A stretch of 64,000 nt of DNA from JACVRM01 sp963755085 (GCA_963755085.1 CAVWIN010000029.1:1-64000); one strand, 5' to 3'. Shown: positions 19,824 through 28,738, counted from the stretch's first letter. The notes: a model not told the origin generated them from the sequence alone. Translations and numbers: made by a program.

Positions 19824-21098
19824 GTGACAATTGCCGAGCTGACGGAAACCCATCTGCGCGAGAACCCGTTTGGGCTCGCCCAGGAGCAGCTGCAGCGGGT
19901 CGCCCGCGCGTTCGGGATCGACCAGAACCTCATCAACGTCCTCCGGCAGTGCAAGAAGGCGGTCGTTGTCTCGATCCCGGTCTCGATGGACGACGGGACG
20001 ATCCAGACCTTCGAGGGCTACCGGGTCCAGCACAACATCGCGCGCGGGCCGTCGAAGGGCGGCATCCGCTACCACCCGGACGTCACGCTGGACGAGGTCA
20101 AGGCGCTCGCGATGTGGATGACGTGGAAGTGCGCCCTGATGAACATCCCGTTCGGCGGCGCGAAGGGCGGCATCGTCTGCAACCCGAAGACGATGTCGCG
20201 GCACGAGCTGCAGAAGATGACGCGCCGCTTCACCAGCGAGATCATCAACGAGATCGGCCCGGAGAAGGACATCCCTGCCCCTGATGTGGGGACGGATCCG
20301 TCGGTCATGGCATGGATCTTCGACACGTACTCGATGAACAAGGGCCACTCGGTGCTCGGCGTCGTCACCGGCAAGCCGCTGAACGTCGGCGGGTCGCTCG
20401 GGCGGCTCGAGGCCACGTCGCGCGGCTGCCTCTACTGCATCCGCGAGGCGCTGCGCAAGCGTGACCGCGCGATTGCCGGCACGACGATCGCGATCCAGGG
20501 CTTCGGCAACGTCGGCAGCTTCCTCGCCCAGTTCATGGCCGAGGAGGGCGCCACGGTCGTCGCCGTCTCCGACTCGACCGGCGGCGTCTACAACGCGGCC
20601 GGGCTCGACGTCTCAGCCGTGTTGGCGCACAAGCAGGAGACCGGCCAGATCTCCGGTCTACGCGGCGCCGATCCGATCACCAACGAGGAGCTGCTGCTTG
20701 TCGACTGCGACGTGCTCGCACCGTGCGCGCTCGAGCAGGTGATCACGACCGACAACGCCGACAAGGTCCGGGCGAAGATCATCTGCGAGGGTGCGAACGG
20801 GCCGACCACGCCCGCCGGCGATGACATCCTCGAGGACCGCGGCATCCTCGTCCTCCCGGACGTGCTCGCGAACGCCGGCGGCGTCGTCGTGTCCTACTTC
20901 GAGTGGGTGCAGGGCCTCCAGGAGTACTTCTGGAAGGAGAACGAGGTCAACGCGCGCCTGAACGACATCATGACCCGCGCCTTCAACGAGACGTGGGGGA
21001 CGATGGAGGCCAAGCAGGCAAGCATGCGCGTGTCGGCGTACGGGCTCGCGGTGCAGCGTGTCGCGGAAGCAACGCTGACACGAGGGCTCTACCCGTAG
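19824..21098 (+). CDS. gdhA: Glu/Leu/Phe/Val-type glutamate dehydrogenase
   Basis: 424 residues, the usual length of hexameric dehydrogenases. Reversible oxidative deamination of glutamate to 2-oxoglutarate and ammonia. Substrate domain: KGGIRYHPDVTLDEVKALAM, MTWKCALMNIPFGGAKGG with the catalytic lysines, and PAPDVGTDPSVMAWIFDTYS. Cofactor domain: IAIQGFGNVGSFLAQFM (about 225-241). Conserved C-terminal ANAGGVVVSYFEWVQ. An acidic residue after the second strand of the Rossmann fold (SDSTGG region) cannot alone decide NAD or NADP. GTG start follows AAGGAGG. A hairpin overlaps the 3' end. Confidence 0.95.
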   Translation: MTIAELTETHLRENPFGLAQEQLQRVARAFGIDQNLINVLRQCKKAVVVSIPVSMDDGTIQTFEGYRVQHNIARGPSKGGIRYHPDVTLDEVKALAMWMTWKCALMNIPFGGAKGGIVCNPKTMSRHELQKMTRRFTSEIINEIGPEKDIPAPDVGTDPSVMAWIFDTYSMNKGHSVLGVVTGKPLNVGGSLGRLEATSRGCLYCIREALRKRDRAIAGTTIAIQGFGNVGSFLAQFMAEEGATVVAVSDSTGGVYNAAGLDVSAVLAHKQETGQISGLRGADPITNEELLLVDCDVLAPCALEQVITTDNADKVRAKIICEGANGPTTPAGDDILEDRGILVLPDVLANAGGVVVSYFEWVQGLQEYFWKENEVNARLNDIMTRAFNETWGTMEAKQASMRVSAYGLAVQRVAEATLTRGLYP

Positions 21099-21117
21099 GG
21101 GGCCGTCCCCGTGTCAG
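21075..21117 (+). terminator. Hairpin overlapping the end of the glutamate dehydrogenase gene
   Basis: CTGACACG (21075-21082, inside the last codons) pairs with CGTGTCAG (21110-21117), and GGGG/CCCC tracts between them can extend the structure. No U-run follows. Likely transcript end or 3' stabiliser. Confidence 0.45.
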
Positions 21118-21226
21118 GGGGCTGTCCCTCGTGCTTCTACGCGGCAGCCGCAGGCTGAGCGGGTTCCGCCGACCGAGCTCTGGTTCATCACGGGGGACAG
21201 TCACCGGCTGCGCCGGTAACGGCCCC
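21118..21226. repeat. REP-like GGGGACAGTC palindromic repeats
   Basis: Between the dehydrogenase and a convergent gene lie GGGGCTGTCCC (from 21118) and an imperfect hairpin GGGGACAGTCACCGGC-TGC-GCCGGTaACgGcCCC (about 21193-21226). Both share the GGGACAGTC core seen at 13767-13780. No coding sequence is evident in this 127-bp gap. Confidence 0.5.
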
Positions 21227-21627
21227 TACGTGAGCTGGATCCGGCGCACCGGCAGACCGGTGTCGTCCATGGCTGCACGGACGGTCTCGTCCTCGAGCCA
21301 GGTCGCCTGGTCGCCCGGGCTCGTGACAACGACGATCTCGTCGGCGTCGAAGTTGCGCAGCGCGTCGTGGATGGATTCGGCCGGCTCGGTGTCGTGGCTC
21401 GTGCGGTCGATGGTGACGTTCGCGGTGCCGGCGAGCGCGTCCGCCGTGCGCTCGGCGGCCTGCACCGCCTCGCGGCGCGCGTCGTCCTCGTCGTTCGCCA
21501 GCCATGCGAGCTTGCCGACCTTCGCGGCCGGGGCGACGATGCGCACCTCGCCGGCGTCGCCGATCGCGTCGCGCAGGCGGAGGTCGTCAGCGGGGACCGT
21601 GGTCACGACGAGCACGTTCTTGCTCAT
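21226..21627 (-). CDS. Small alpha/beta protein, universal-stress-like, function unknown
   Basis: 133 residues. Starts MSKNVLVVTTVPADDLRL, then VRIVAPAAKVGKLAWLANDEDDARREA, a helix EAVQAAERTADAL, and ADEIVVVTSPGDQATWLEDE. The alternation of strands and helices and the phrases VLVVTT, VRIVAPA, DEIVVVT recall UspA-type folds, but the ATP-binding GxxG-S motif is absent. ATG at 21627, 39 bp from the divergent glutaredoxin-like gene. Function unknown. Confidence 0.65.
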   Translation of the reverse strand: MSKNVLVVTTVPADDLRLRDAIGDAGEVRIVAPAAKVGKLAWLANDEDDARREAVQAAERTADALAGTANVTIDRTSHDTEPAESIHDALRNFDADEIVVVTSPGDQATWLEDETVRAAMDDTGLPVRRIQLT

Positions 21628-21666
21628 GGGCCGTTCCTACCCGGCGCCGCGCGTTATCAATCAGGC

Positions 21667-21927
21667 GTGCGCGTGACGCTCTACCACTCGCCCGGCTGCC
21701 ACCTGTGCGACCGGGCGCGCGAGGTGCTCCTCGGCGTCCGCCGAGACACGCCGTTCGAGCTGGAGGAGGTCGATATCACCGGCGACGAGGCACTCGAGGC
21801 GCGCTACCGCGAGCTGCTTCCGGTCGTCCAAGTGGAGGGCGGGAGGAGCTTCTCGTACTTCGTGCCCGAGGACGCGTTCCGCCGAGCGCTGGCCGCACAA
21901 AGTCCCGGCTCAGAGCCGGGTTTGTAA
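21667..21927 (+). CDS. Glutaredoxin-like protein (DUF836 type)
   Basis: 86 residues, thioredoxin fold. MRVTLYHSPGCHLCDRAREV carries a CxxC active site at Cys11 and Cys14; FELEEVDITGDEALEARYRE and LLPVVQVEGG follow, with the cis-Pro in LLPVVQV. This is the short glutaredoxin-like family found beside rex in many actinobacteria. GTG at 21667 gives the family N-terminus; the longer open frame begins in the neighbouring gene. Located 45 bp before rex, which suits a redox-sensing neighbourhood. Confidence 0.85.
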   Translation: MRVTLYHSPGCHLCDRAREVLLGVRRDTPFELEEVDITGDEALEARYRELLPVVQVEGGRSFSYFVPEDAFRRALAAQSPGSEPGL

Positions 21928-21965
21928 CCGCGCCGACGCTTAGCCCACGCGAAATGCTAGAACCC

Positions 21966-21981
21966 TTGTGCCGTGTTACAA
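21966..21981. promoter_or_regulatory. Candidate Rex operator overlapping the rex start codon
   Basis: TTGTGCCGTGTTACAA has TTGT/ACAA ends like the Rex operator TTGTGAANNNNTTCACAA but is 2 bp shorter. It covers the GTG start of rex, close downstream of a -10-like TAGAAC (about 21959). Autoregulation of rex by its own protein is known in Streptomyces. Confidence 0.45.
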
Positions 21982-22626
21982 AGTCTCACCACGGACGGGG
22001 TCGAGGGAGCCGAACGGCTCAATGTCGGGGTCGCAGCGAGGCTGAGCCGCTACCTCCAGGTCCTCACGCAGGCCCGCAAGATGGGCAAGGACCGCATCTC
22101 CTCGCAGGAGATCGCCGACTACACGAACATCAACGCGACGCAGATCCGCCGCGACCTCTCGGCGTTCGGGAAGTTCGGCAAGCGCGGGGTCGGCTACAAC
22201 ATCGATTCGCTGCTGACCGAGATCCGCAAGATCCTCCGCACCCAGGGGCAGCACAACATCGCGCTGATCGGTGCGGGCCGGCTGGGCCAGGCGATCGCGA
22301 GCTCATCGATCTTCGCCGAGCACGGGATCCACGTCGCCGCGATCTTCGACAGCGACCCGGACAAGATCGGCCGACGCCTCGGCAGCGTCGACATCACCGA
22401 GGACGGCCGCCTGCGCGAGACGGTGGGCGAGCGGAACATCGTCATCGGCGTCATCGCCGTGCCGCCGGAATCCGCCCAGCAGGTCGCCGATGACCTGGTC
22501 GCCGCCGGCGTGAAGATCATCTTCAACTACTCCGAGGCGCTGCTCGACGTGCCCGCCGACGTCGCCGTGCACACGTCGAACCCGGCCGTGGAGCTCCTCT
22601 ACGCCCTCTACTTCCATCTGGCGTAA
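21973..22626 (+). CDS. rex: Redox-sensing transcriptional repressor Rex
   Basis: 217 residues. Winged-helix N-terminal domain (about 15-90) with VAARLSRYLQVLTQA, RISSQEIADYTNINATQIRRDLSAFGKFGKRGVGYN; Rossmann domain with IALIGAGRLGQAI (about 97-109) and domain-swap C-terminal helix ending VELLYALYFHL. Rex senses the NADH/NAD+ ratio and represses respiratory and fermentation genes when NADH is low. GTG at 21973 is the only start that keeps the whole DNA-binding domain. A Rex-like palindrome covers this start. Confidence 0.96.
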   Translation: MLQSLTTDGVEGAERLNVGVAARLSRYLQVLTQARKMGKDRISSQEIADYTNINATQIRRDLSAFGKFGKRGVGYNIDSLLTEIRKILRTQGQHNIALIGAGRLGQAIASSSIFAEHGIHVAAIFDSDPDKIGRRLGSVDITEDGRLRETVGERNIVIGVIAVPPESAQQVADDLVAAGVKIIFNYSEALLDVPADVAVHTSNPAVELLYALYFHLA

Positions 22627-22634
22627 TCCGCCGA

Positions 22635-23876
22635 GTGCGGATCGTCGTCTGGCACGGCTACCTGCTCTCGGGCACGGGGTCGAACATCTACACGCGGGCG
22701 CTCGCGCGCGCGTGGGGCCTCGCCGGGCACGACGTCGTGGTGGTGTGCCAGGAGCCGCATCCCGAGCGGTTCGACCTCGCCGGGGCGCGCGTTGTGCGGC
22801 CGGACATCGGCGGGCTGCTACCCACTTTCGTGCTCGACCGCTATGAGGGCCTCGAGGCGCGCTACATCCAGGACTTCACCGCCGAGGAGTGGGCGGCCTA
22901 CGTGTGCGCGAACGTCGAGGCCGTGCAGGCGGAGCTGCCGGCCGACCTCGTCTTCGCGAACCACGTTCTCCCCGGCGGTGCCGTCGCCCACGGGGCCGGT
23001 GGGCCGTTTGCGGTCAAGGCGCACGGCTCTGAGCTCGAGTACTCGATGCGCGGCCGCCCTGAGCTCGTCGAGCGCGGGCGAGCGGCGCTGACCGACGCAC
23101 GCGCCGTCTTCGTCGGCTCCGAGCACATCCGCGACGTGCTCGAGGAGGTCGTCGGCCACGTCGAGCGGGTGTACGAGGTGCCGCCGGGCGTCGACGTCGA
23201 CGAGTTTCGTCCGGAGAGCCGCGATGACGCGCTGGCCGGGCTACTCGAGGAAGCGCGGCGCGACCCGCCCAATCCTGGCAACGGGAACGAGCGCCAGCCG
23301 GACGACGGCAACGCCCGGAGGCTCGAGGCGTTCTTCGCCACCGAGGAGCCGAACGTCCTCTACTTCGGCAAGCTCCTGCGCAATAAGGGCGTGCACGTCC
23401 TCTTCGATGCACTGCGCAAAGTCGACGCGCGGGCGCTGGTCGTCGGCTTCGGCGACTACCGCGCCGAGCTCGAGGCGCTGGCCCCGTCCGGCACGCTCTT
23501 CACCGGTGCGCTCGAGCACCGCCACCTGGTGCACGTGCTCCCGCTGTGCGACGTTGCCGTCGTGCCGTCCATCTTCCCGGAGGCGTTCGGGATGGTCGCC
23601 GCCGAGGCGGCCGCGGCGGGCTGCCCGCCGGTGGTCGCCCGCCACTCCGGCCTCGCCGAGGTCGCCGCCGGGCTCGAGGAGGCATACGGCCCCGACCGGG
23701 CCGCGCTCGCAAGCTTTCGCAACGGCGACGCCGACGACCTCGCCGCCCGGCTCAACGAGCTGCTCGCGCTCCCCGAGGCCGAGCGGCACCGCCTGGGCGA
23801 GCTCGCACGGCAGACGGCGGTCGAACGCTGGAGCTGGAGCGGCGTCGCCGAGCGCCTGCTGGCGCCGTTCCAATAG
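22635..23876 (+). CDS. Family 4 glycosyltransferase
   Basis: 413 residues, GT-B fold. N-terminal domain begins RIVVWHGYLLSGTGSNIYTR with acceptor-side loop; C-terminal donor domain has VLYFGKLLRNKGVHVLFDAL, and the E-x7-E motif PEAFGMVAAEAAAAGCPPVV (about 316-335) of GT4 retaining enzymes. Sugar donor and acceptor are unknown. GTG at 22635, 8 bp after rex. An insertion rich in polar residues (PPNPGNGNERQPDDGN, about 215-230) is unusual. It is followed closely by the YbdK-type ligase, so small-thiol or glycoconjugate synthesis is conceivable but not shown. Confidence 0.87.
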   Translation: MRIVVWHGYLLSGTGSNIYTRALARAWGLAGHDVVVVCQEPHPERFDLAGARVVRPDIGGLLPTFVLDRYEGLEARYIQDFTAEEWAAYVCANVEAVQAELPADLVFANHVLPGGAVAHGAGGPFAVKAHGSELEYSMRGRPELVERGRAALTDARAVFVGSEHIRDVLEEVVGHVERVYEVPPGVDVDEFRPESRDDALAGLLEEARRDPPNPGNGNERQPDDGNARRLEAFFATEEPNVLYFGKLLRNKGVHVLFDALRKVDARALVVGFGDYRAELEALAPSGTLFTGALEHRHLVHVLPLCDVAVVPSIFPEAFGMVAAEAAAAGCPPVVARHSGLAEVAAGLEEAYGPDRAALASFRNGDADDLAARLNELLALPEAERHRLGELARQTAVERWSWSGVAERLLAPFQ

Positions 23877-23896
23877 GAACTACGCTTTCCCCCGCG

Positions 23897-25057
23897 ATGG
23901 GAGACGATCAGCGGGTGCACTACGAGGAGCTGCTGCGCGGCGCGCGCGAGCGCTACGACGCGGCGGACGATTTCACGCTGGCCGTGGAGGAGGAGTTCGC
24001 GATCCTCGACCCGGCCACACTCGAGCTGACCGACCGCTTCGAGGCGCTGCAGCTGATGTCGCGCGGAACGGCGATCGAGGATCACCTGGTCGGTGAGCTG
24101 ATCGCGTCGGAGGTCGAGGTCCGGACCGGTAAGACGGAACGCTTCCCGGAGGCGGCCGCGCTGATGGGCGAGCGGCGCGGGCAGGTGCTCGAGCTCGCGC
24201 ACGCCGAGGGGGTCGAGCTCGCCGCGGCCGGCACGCACCCGTGGAGCCGCTGGCAGGACCAGCGGATCATCGACACGCCGCACTACCGCCGGAACGACGA
24301 GATCCTCCGCTACGTCGTCTGGCGCAACAACTCGTTCGGGCTCCACGTGCACGTGGCCGTCAAGGGCGCCGACCGCGCCGTCCGCGTCACGAGCGCGTTG
24401 CGCCCGTACATGCCCGACCTGCTCGCGCTCTCCGCCAGCTCACCGTTCGTGGAGAACGTCAACACCGGCCTGCACTCGGCGCGCACGCAGATCTTCACAC
24501 GCATGTTCCCGCGCTGCGGGGTCCCGGACACGCTGCAGAGCTGGGAGGAGTTCGAGGACTACGTCCGCCTGCTCTACGGGACCGGCTCCGTCACCGAGCA
24601 CACGCAGCTCTGGTGGAGCGTTCGCTCGCACCTCGCGTTCCCGACCGTGGAGATGCGGATCTGCGACGCGCAGCCCGACCTCGCGGACGCGCGGTCGCTC
24701 GCCGCGCTGATCTACGCGCTCACGGCCCGGATCGCGCGGGCGCTGGACGAGGGCGAGCCGCTCTGGGACCCGCCGCGACGGCTGATCGAGGAGAACCTGT
24801 GGCGCGCGATCCGCTTCGGGCTGTCGGGCGAGCTGATCGACCTGCGCACGATGGGGGTGCGCCCGGCGCGTGCCGCGATCGAGGAGCTGATCGAGTGGGT
24901 CATGCCGGTCGCCGAGGAGCTCGGCGCGGCGCCGTATCTCAACGTCCCGGTCCAGAACTCAGCCGAGCACCAGATCGCGCGCTTCGAGGAGGGGGCCTCG
25001 CTGCGCGACATCTACGCCGACCTGCTCGTGGGGCAGGAGGAGCCGGTCGTTGGCTGA
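23897..25057 (+). CDS. YbdK-type carboxylate-amine ligase (glutamate--cysteine ligase 2 family)
   Basis: 386 residues. DFTLAVEEEFAILDPAT (about 26-42) carries the Mg/ATP-binding glutamates, SEVEVRTG the next strand, AAGTHPWSRW, SFGLHVHV and FPTVEMRICDAQP complete the family signature. Family members form gamma-glutamylcysteine or related amides weakly; in actinobacteria EgtA-like roles have been proposed for some. ATG at 23897 gives the family N-terminus. The stop overlaps the TTG start of the next gene, so a short operon with the DUF1844-like and methylthioadenosine phosphorylase genes is likely. Confidence 0.9.
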   Translation: MGDDQRVHYEELLRGARERYDAADDFTLAVEEEFAILDPATLELTDRFEALQLMSRGTAIEDHLVGELIASEVEVRTGKTERFPEAAALMGERRGQVLELAHAEGVELAAAGTHPWSRWQDQRIIDTPHYRRNDEILRYVVWRNNSFGLHVHVAVKGADRAVRVTSALRPYMPDLLALSASSPFVENVNTGLHSARTQIFTRMFPRCGVPDTLQSWEEFEDYVRLLYGTGSVTEHTQLWWSVRSHLAFPTVEMRICDAQPDLADARSLAALIYALTARIARALDEGEPLWDPPRRLIEENLWRAIRFGLSGELIDLRTMGVRPARAAIEELIEWVMPVAEELGAAPYLNVPVQNSAEHQIARFEEGASLRDIYADLLVGQEEPVVG

Positions 25058-25421
25058 CTCGGGCATCTGGGTGCCGCCGGGCGGCAGTGCCGATCGTCCA
25101 CGAGAGCCGGAGCCCCAGCCGCAGCCGCAGCCGGAGATGCCGACCCCGGAGGAGCTCGCCGAGCAGCTCCGCCGGCTGAAGGCCTCCGACGTCGTCCTCT
25201 CGCTGATCCCGACGCTCGCGCAGGTCGCCTGGGCGAAGCTGGACGCGCAGAGCCGCGACCTCATCGAGGCGCGGGTCGCCATCGACGCGATCCGGGCGCT
25301 CCTGCCGGTGCTCGACGGCGTCGCGCCGCCCGAGCTGACGCGCGACCTGCAGCAGCTCGTCACGAATCTGCAGCTGGCGTTCGCGTCGGCCGCCGACGAG
25401 GGCTCGGGTGGCGACGGCTGA
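25050..25421 (+). CDS. DUF1844-like small protein
   Basis: 123 residues. A Pro/Gln/Glu-rich disordered N-terminus (about 1-30, REPEPQPQPQPEMPTPEE) precedes a helical domain LKASDVVLSLIPTLAQVAWAKL and DLIEARVAIDAIRALLPVLD, which matches the DUF1844 pattern. The start is TTG at 25050, inside the end of the upstream gene and behind an AGGAGG site at about 25036; no ATG or GTG is available in this frame near the domain. The stop overlaps the next start. Function unknown. Confidence 0.7.
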   Translation: MADSGIWVPPGGSADRPREPEPQPQPQPEMPTPEELAEQLRRLKASDVVLSLIPTLAQVAWAKLDAQSRDLIEARVAIDAIRALLPVLDGVAPPELTRDLQQLVTNLQLAFASAADEGSGGDG

Positions 25422-26196
25422 GATCGGCGTCTTCGGCGGGTCGGGGTTCTACTCGTTCCTCGACGAGGTCGAGCAGGTGGAGATCGAGACGCCGTACGGC
25501 GCGCCGTCGGCGCCGCTCTTCATCGGCGAGATCGGCGGGAAGCGGGTCGCGTTCCTGCCCCGCCACGGCGTGAACCACGAGCTGCCGCCGCACCGGATCC
25601 CGTACCGCGCGAACGTCTGGGCAATGCGCGAGGCCGGCGTCCGCCGGATCATCGGCCCCTGCGCGTCGGGCGCGCTGCAGGCCGACCTTCAGCTCGGCGA
25701 GTTCGTCGTCTGCGACCAGTTCGTCGACCGCACGACCGGCCGCGCCGACACCTTCTACGACGGCCCGGAGACGACGCACGTCTCGGCCGCCGATCCGTAC
25801 TGCCCGGATCTCCGCAGGCTGCTCGTCGACAGCGCCGGCGAGCTCGGCATCCGGGTGCGCGACGGCGGGACGGTCGTGACCATCCAGGGTCCGCGCTTCT
25901 CGACCCGCGCCGAGTCGAAGTGGTTCTCCGACGCCGGCTGGCACATGATCAACATGACCGCCTATCCCGAGGGCTATCTCGCCCGGGAGCTCGAGCTCTG
26001 CTACGCGAACATCTCGATGGTCACCGACCATGACGTCGGCGTCGATGGCGCGGAGCCGGTGACTCACGAGGCGGTGCTGAAGATCTTCACGGAGAACAAC
26101 GAGCGCCTTCGGGAATTGCTCTTCGCGGTCATTCCGAAGATCGGGCCTCAGCCGGAGGACCTGTGCGCGAGCGCATTGCAGGGCGCGCGGGTCTGA
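25408..26196 (+). CDS. mtnP: 5'-methylthioadenosine phosphorylase (MTAP/MTIP family)
   Basis: 262 residues. Phosphorolysis of methylthioadenosine (or methylthioinosine) in methionine/polyamine salvage. IGVFGGSGFYSFLD phosphate loop, PRHGVNHELPPHRIPYRANV, TIQGPRFSTRAES and NMTAYPEGYLARELELCYANISMVTDHDVG with the Asp used by adenine-specific enzymes. A serine-rich GSL loop of classical purine phosphorylases is replaced by PCASGAL. GTG at 25408 overlaps the preceding gene by 14 bp. Adenine versus hypoxanthine specificity is not settled; the TDHD sequence favours adenine. Confidence 0.9.
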   Translation: MATAEIGVFGGSGFYSFLDEVEQVEIETPYGAPSAPLFIGEIGGKRVAFLPRHGVNHELPPHRIPYRANVWAMREAGVRRIIGPCASGALQADLQLGEFVVCDQFVDRTTGRADTFYDGPETTHVSAADPYCPDLRRLLVDSAGELGIRVRDGGTVVTIQGPRFSTRAESKWFSDAGWHMINMTAYPEGYLARELELCYANISMVTDHDVGVDGAEPVTHEAVLKIFTENNERLRELLFAVIPKIGPQPEDLCASALQGARV

Positions 26197-26609
26197 TCGC
26201 CCTGTGTGCGGCGGCGCTCCTCGCGCCGGCCGCGGACGGCGCGAGCCCCGGGCTCGTCCTCGACCACTCGATCGGAGGCATCTCCCTGGGCGAGACACGC
26301 GCGCACGCCGGCCACGGCGAGGGTAGCGCCGGTGCGCGCGTCTGGTACGCGGGCGGCACGGTGATCGCGACCTTTGTGCACGGCCGCGTGGTGGTGGTCG
26401 AGACGAGCTCGGCGCGGTACCGCACGCGCACGGGTATCGGCGTCGGCTCGTCGCTCGCGAAGGTGAGGTCGGTCGGGCGCATCCGGTGCTTCGATGCGAA
26501 CACGGAATGCCAGCACGGCTACAAGGCTATGAACCGGCCCGGCACCACGTTCCGCCTCGATCGCCCCGGCGGTCACGTGCGCTGGATCGGTATGGCGTAC
26601 GGCCACTGA
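26163..26609 (+). CDS. Secreted protein of unknown function
   Basis: 148 residues. Signal peptide at about 9-26 (LIALCAAALLAPAADGAS). The mature part begins GLVLDHSIGGISLGETRAHA, then a glycine-rich beta pattern VWYAGGTVIATFVHGRVVVVET and a cysteine pair RCFDANTECQHGY. The opening ISLGETRA resembles small secreted proteins seen in Solirubrobacterales, but I know no function. GTG start at 26163 lies 34 bp inside the phosphorylase gene; starting later would remove the signal. Confidence 0.6.
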   Translation: MRERIAGRAGLIALCAAALLAPAADGASPGLVLDHSIGGISLGETRAHAGHGEGSAGARVWYAGGTVIATFVHGRVVVVETSSARYRTRTGIGVGSSLAKVRSVGRIRCFDANTECQHGYKAMNRPGTTFRLDRPGGHVRWIGMAYGH

Positions 26610-26614
26610 CCTGA

Positions 26615-26641
26615 GCGGCGCGCGCTACCCCTGCGCGCCGC
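26615..26641. terminator. GC-rich hairpin after the secreted-protein gene
   Basis: GCGGCGCG (26615-26622) pairs with CGCGCCGC (26634-26641) around an 11-nt loop, just before the promoter of the pyrophosphatase gene. TCTGATAGAAAAC at about 26652-26664 looks like its -10 region. Confidence 0.5.
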
Positions 26642-26692
26642 CCGCTCGCGTCTGATAGAAAACCGCGGCGCCGGGGCAGTCCGGCGCTTCCT

Positions 26693-28738
26693 ATGGTTGC
26701 TTCGTTTTTCAACGATCACGCCGTTCTCTTTGCGCTGCTCTGTGGGCTCGCCGCGGTGGCGTACGGCATCGGGCTGACCTACTGGATCCTCAAGCAGCCC
26801 ACCGGGACGGACCGGATGCGGGAGATCTCGCGCGCCGTCCAGGAGGGTGCGGCCGCGTACCTCAAGCGCCAGTACAGGACGATCGCGATCGTCGCCATCG
26901 TGCCGTTCCTGCTGCTCGGCTTCTATAACGAGCTGGGCTGGGGCACGGCGTTCGGCTTCCTGATCGGCGCGGTGCTCTCCGCCGCCGCCGGGTTCATCGG
27001 CATGAACGTCGCGGTGCGCGCGAACATCCGCACGGCAGAGGCCGCCAAGCGTGGGCTGAAGCCTGCCCTCGACGTCGCGTTCCGCGCCGGATCGGTCACC
27101 GGCATGCTGGTCGTCGGCCTGGGGCTCCTGGGCGTCGCGGGTTACTACGGCCTGCTGACCGAGGTCTTCGACAAGTCGCAGAACACCGCCATCCATGACC
27201 TCGTCGGGCTTGCGTTCGGCGGCTCGCTCATCTCGGTCTTCGCCCGGCTCGGCGGCGGCATTTTCACCAAGGCCGCCGACGTCGGCGCCGACCTCGTTGG
27301 GAAGATCGAGGCCGGCATCCCCGAGGACGACCCGCGAAACCCGGCCGTCATCGCCGACAACGTCGGCGACAACGTCGGCGACTGCGCCGGGATGGCCGCC
27401 GACCTCTTCGAGACGTATGCCGTGACCGCGGTCGCGGTCATGCTGCTCGGCTCCCAGCGCTTCCCGGCAGGCAACCTGGCGCTCTACCCGCTGGCGCTTG
27501 GAGGCATCTCGATCCTCGCCTCGATCATCGGCACGCTGTTCGCGCGCGTCGGTCGCAGCGGCTCGATCATCAACGCGCTCTACAAGAGCGTGATCGCCGC
27601 CACTGTGCTGTCGGCGCTCGGGTTTATCCCGGTCACTGCGGCGTTCGACAGCGGCAAGTTCTCGTTCGGCGACCTGTACGCGTCGGCCATCGTCGGCCTC
27701 GTGGTCACGTTCCTGCTCGTCGCGATCACCGAGTACTACACCGGCACGCGCTGGAACCCCGTCAAGGCGATCGCGCGCGCCTCGCAGACGGGCCACGCGA
27801 CGAACATCATCGAGGGCCTCGCGATCGGCATGCAGGCGACCGCGATCCCCGTGGTGGTGATCGCATCCGGCATCCTCGTCGCGAACCACTTCGCCGGCCT
27901 CTACGGCATCGGCGTGGCCGTCATGGCCCAGCTGTCCATGACCGGCCTGATCGTCGCGCTCGACGCCTACGGGCCGGTGACCGACAACGCCGGCGGCCTG
28001 GCGGAGATGGCCGACATGGACGAGTCCGTCCGCGCGATCACCGACCCGCTCGACGCCGTCGGCAACACGACGAAGGCGGTCACGAAGGGCTACGCGATCG
28101 GCTCGGCCGCGCTCGCAGCGCTCGTCCTCTTCGACTCGTACACCACCGGGCTCGCGGACCAGGGCTACGACACGGTGTTCCGGCTAGATGATCCCTGGGT
28201 GATCGCCGGGCTCCTGATCGGCGGCCTGATGCCGTTCCTGTTCGCGTCGCTCGCGATGACCGCGGTCGGGCGCGTCGGCGGCGAGGTCGTGCAGGAGGTG
28301 CGCCGCCAGTTCCGCGAGCACCCCGGGATCATGGATTACACCGAACGGCCGGACTACTCACGCGCGGTCGACATCGTCACCGGCTCGGCGATCAGGTCGA
28401 TGCTGGCGCCCGCGCTGATCCCGATCGGCATCCCGATCCTCGTCGGGATCATCAGCATCCGCATGCTGGGCGGCCTGCTGATCGGAACGATCGTGACCGG
28501 CCTCTTCCTTGCCATCGCCATGACGGCGGGCGGCGGTGCCTGGGACAACGCGAAGAAGCTGATCGAGGACGGCGCCTACGGCGGCAAGGGCTCCGAGGCC
28601 CACGCCGCGGCGGTCACCGGCGACACCGTCGGCGACCCGTACAAGGACACTGCCGGGCCTGCGATCAACCCGATGATCAAGATCGCGAACATCGTGGCGA
28701 TCCTGATCATCCCGCTGATCGTCTCGATCCACAGCTAG
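26693..28738 (+). CDS. hppA: K+-independent proton-translocating membrane pyrophosphatase
   Basis: 681 residues, about 16 membrane helices. Hydrolyses pyrophosphate and pumps H+ outward. Active-site blocks: ADVGADLVGKIEAGIPEDD (about 200-218), DNVGDNVGDCAGMAADLFE (about 222-240), and near the end GDTVGDPYKDTAGPAINPMIK. DAVGNTTKAVTKGYAIGSA has Lys at the position where K+-dependent enzymes carry Ala, so this is the K+-independent class. ATG at 26693. Single gene with its own promoter region; gives the cell an ion gradient when ATP is short. Confidence 0.96.
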   Translation: MVASFFNDHAVLFALLCGLAAVAYGIGLTYWILKQPTGTDRMREISRAVQEGAAAYLKRQYRTIAIVAIVPFLLLGFYNELGWGTAFGFLIGAVLSAAAGFIGMNVAVRANIRTAEAAKRGLKPALDVAFRAGSVTGMLVVGLGLLGVAGYYGLLTEVFDKSQNTAIHDLVGLAFGGSLISVFARLGGGIFTKAADVGADLVGKIEAGIPEDDPRNPAVIADNVGDNVGDCAGMAADLFETYAVTAVAVMLLGSQRFPAGNLALYPLALGGISILASIIGTLFARVGRSGSIINALYKSVIAATVLSALGFIPVTAAFDSGKFSFGDLYASAIVGLVVTFLLVAITEYYTGTRWNPVKAIARASQTGHATNIIEGLAIGMQATAIPVVVIASGILVANHFAGLYGIGVAVMAQLSMTGLIVALDAYGPVTDNAGGLAEMADMDESVRAITDPLDAVGNTTKAVTKGYAIGSAALAALVLFDSYTTGLADQGYDTVFRLDDPWVIAGLLIGGLMPFLFASLAMTAVGRVGGEVVQEVRRQFREHPGIMDYTERPDYSRAVDIVTGSAIRSMLAPALIPIGIPILVGIISIRMLGGLLIGTIVTGLFLAIAMTAGGGAWDNAKKLIEDGAYGGKGSEAHAAAVTGDTVGDPYKDTAGPAINPMIKIANIVAILIIPLIVSIHS

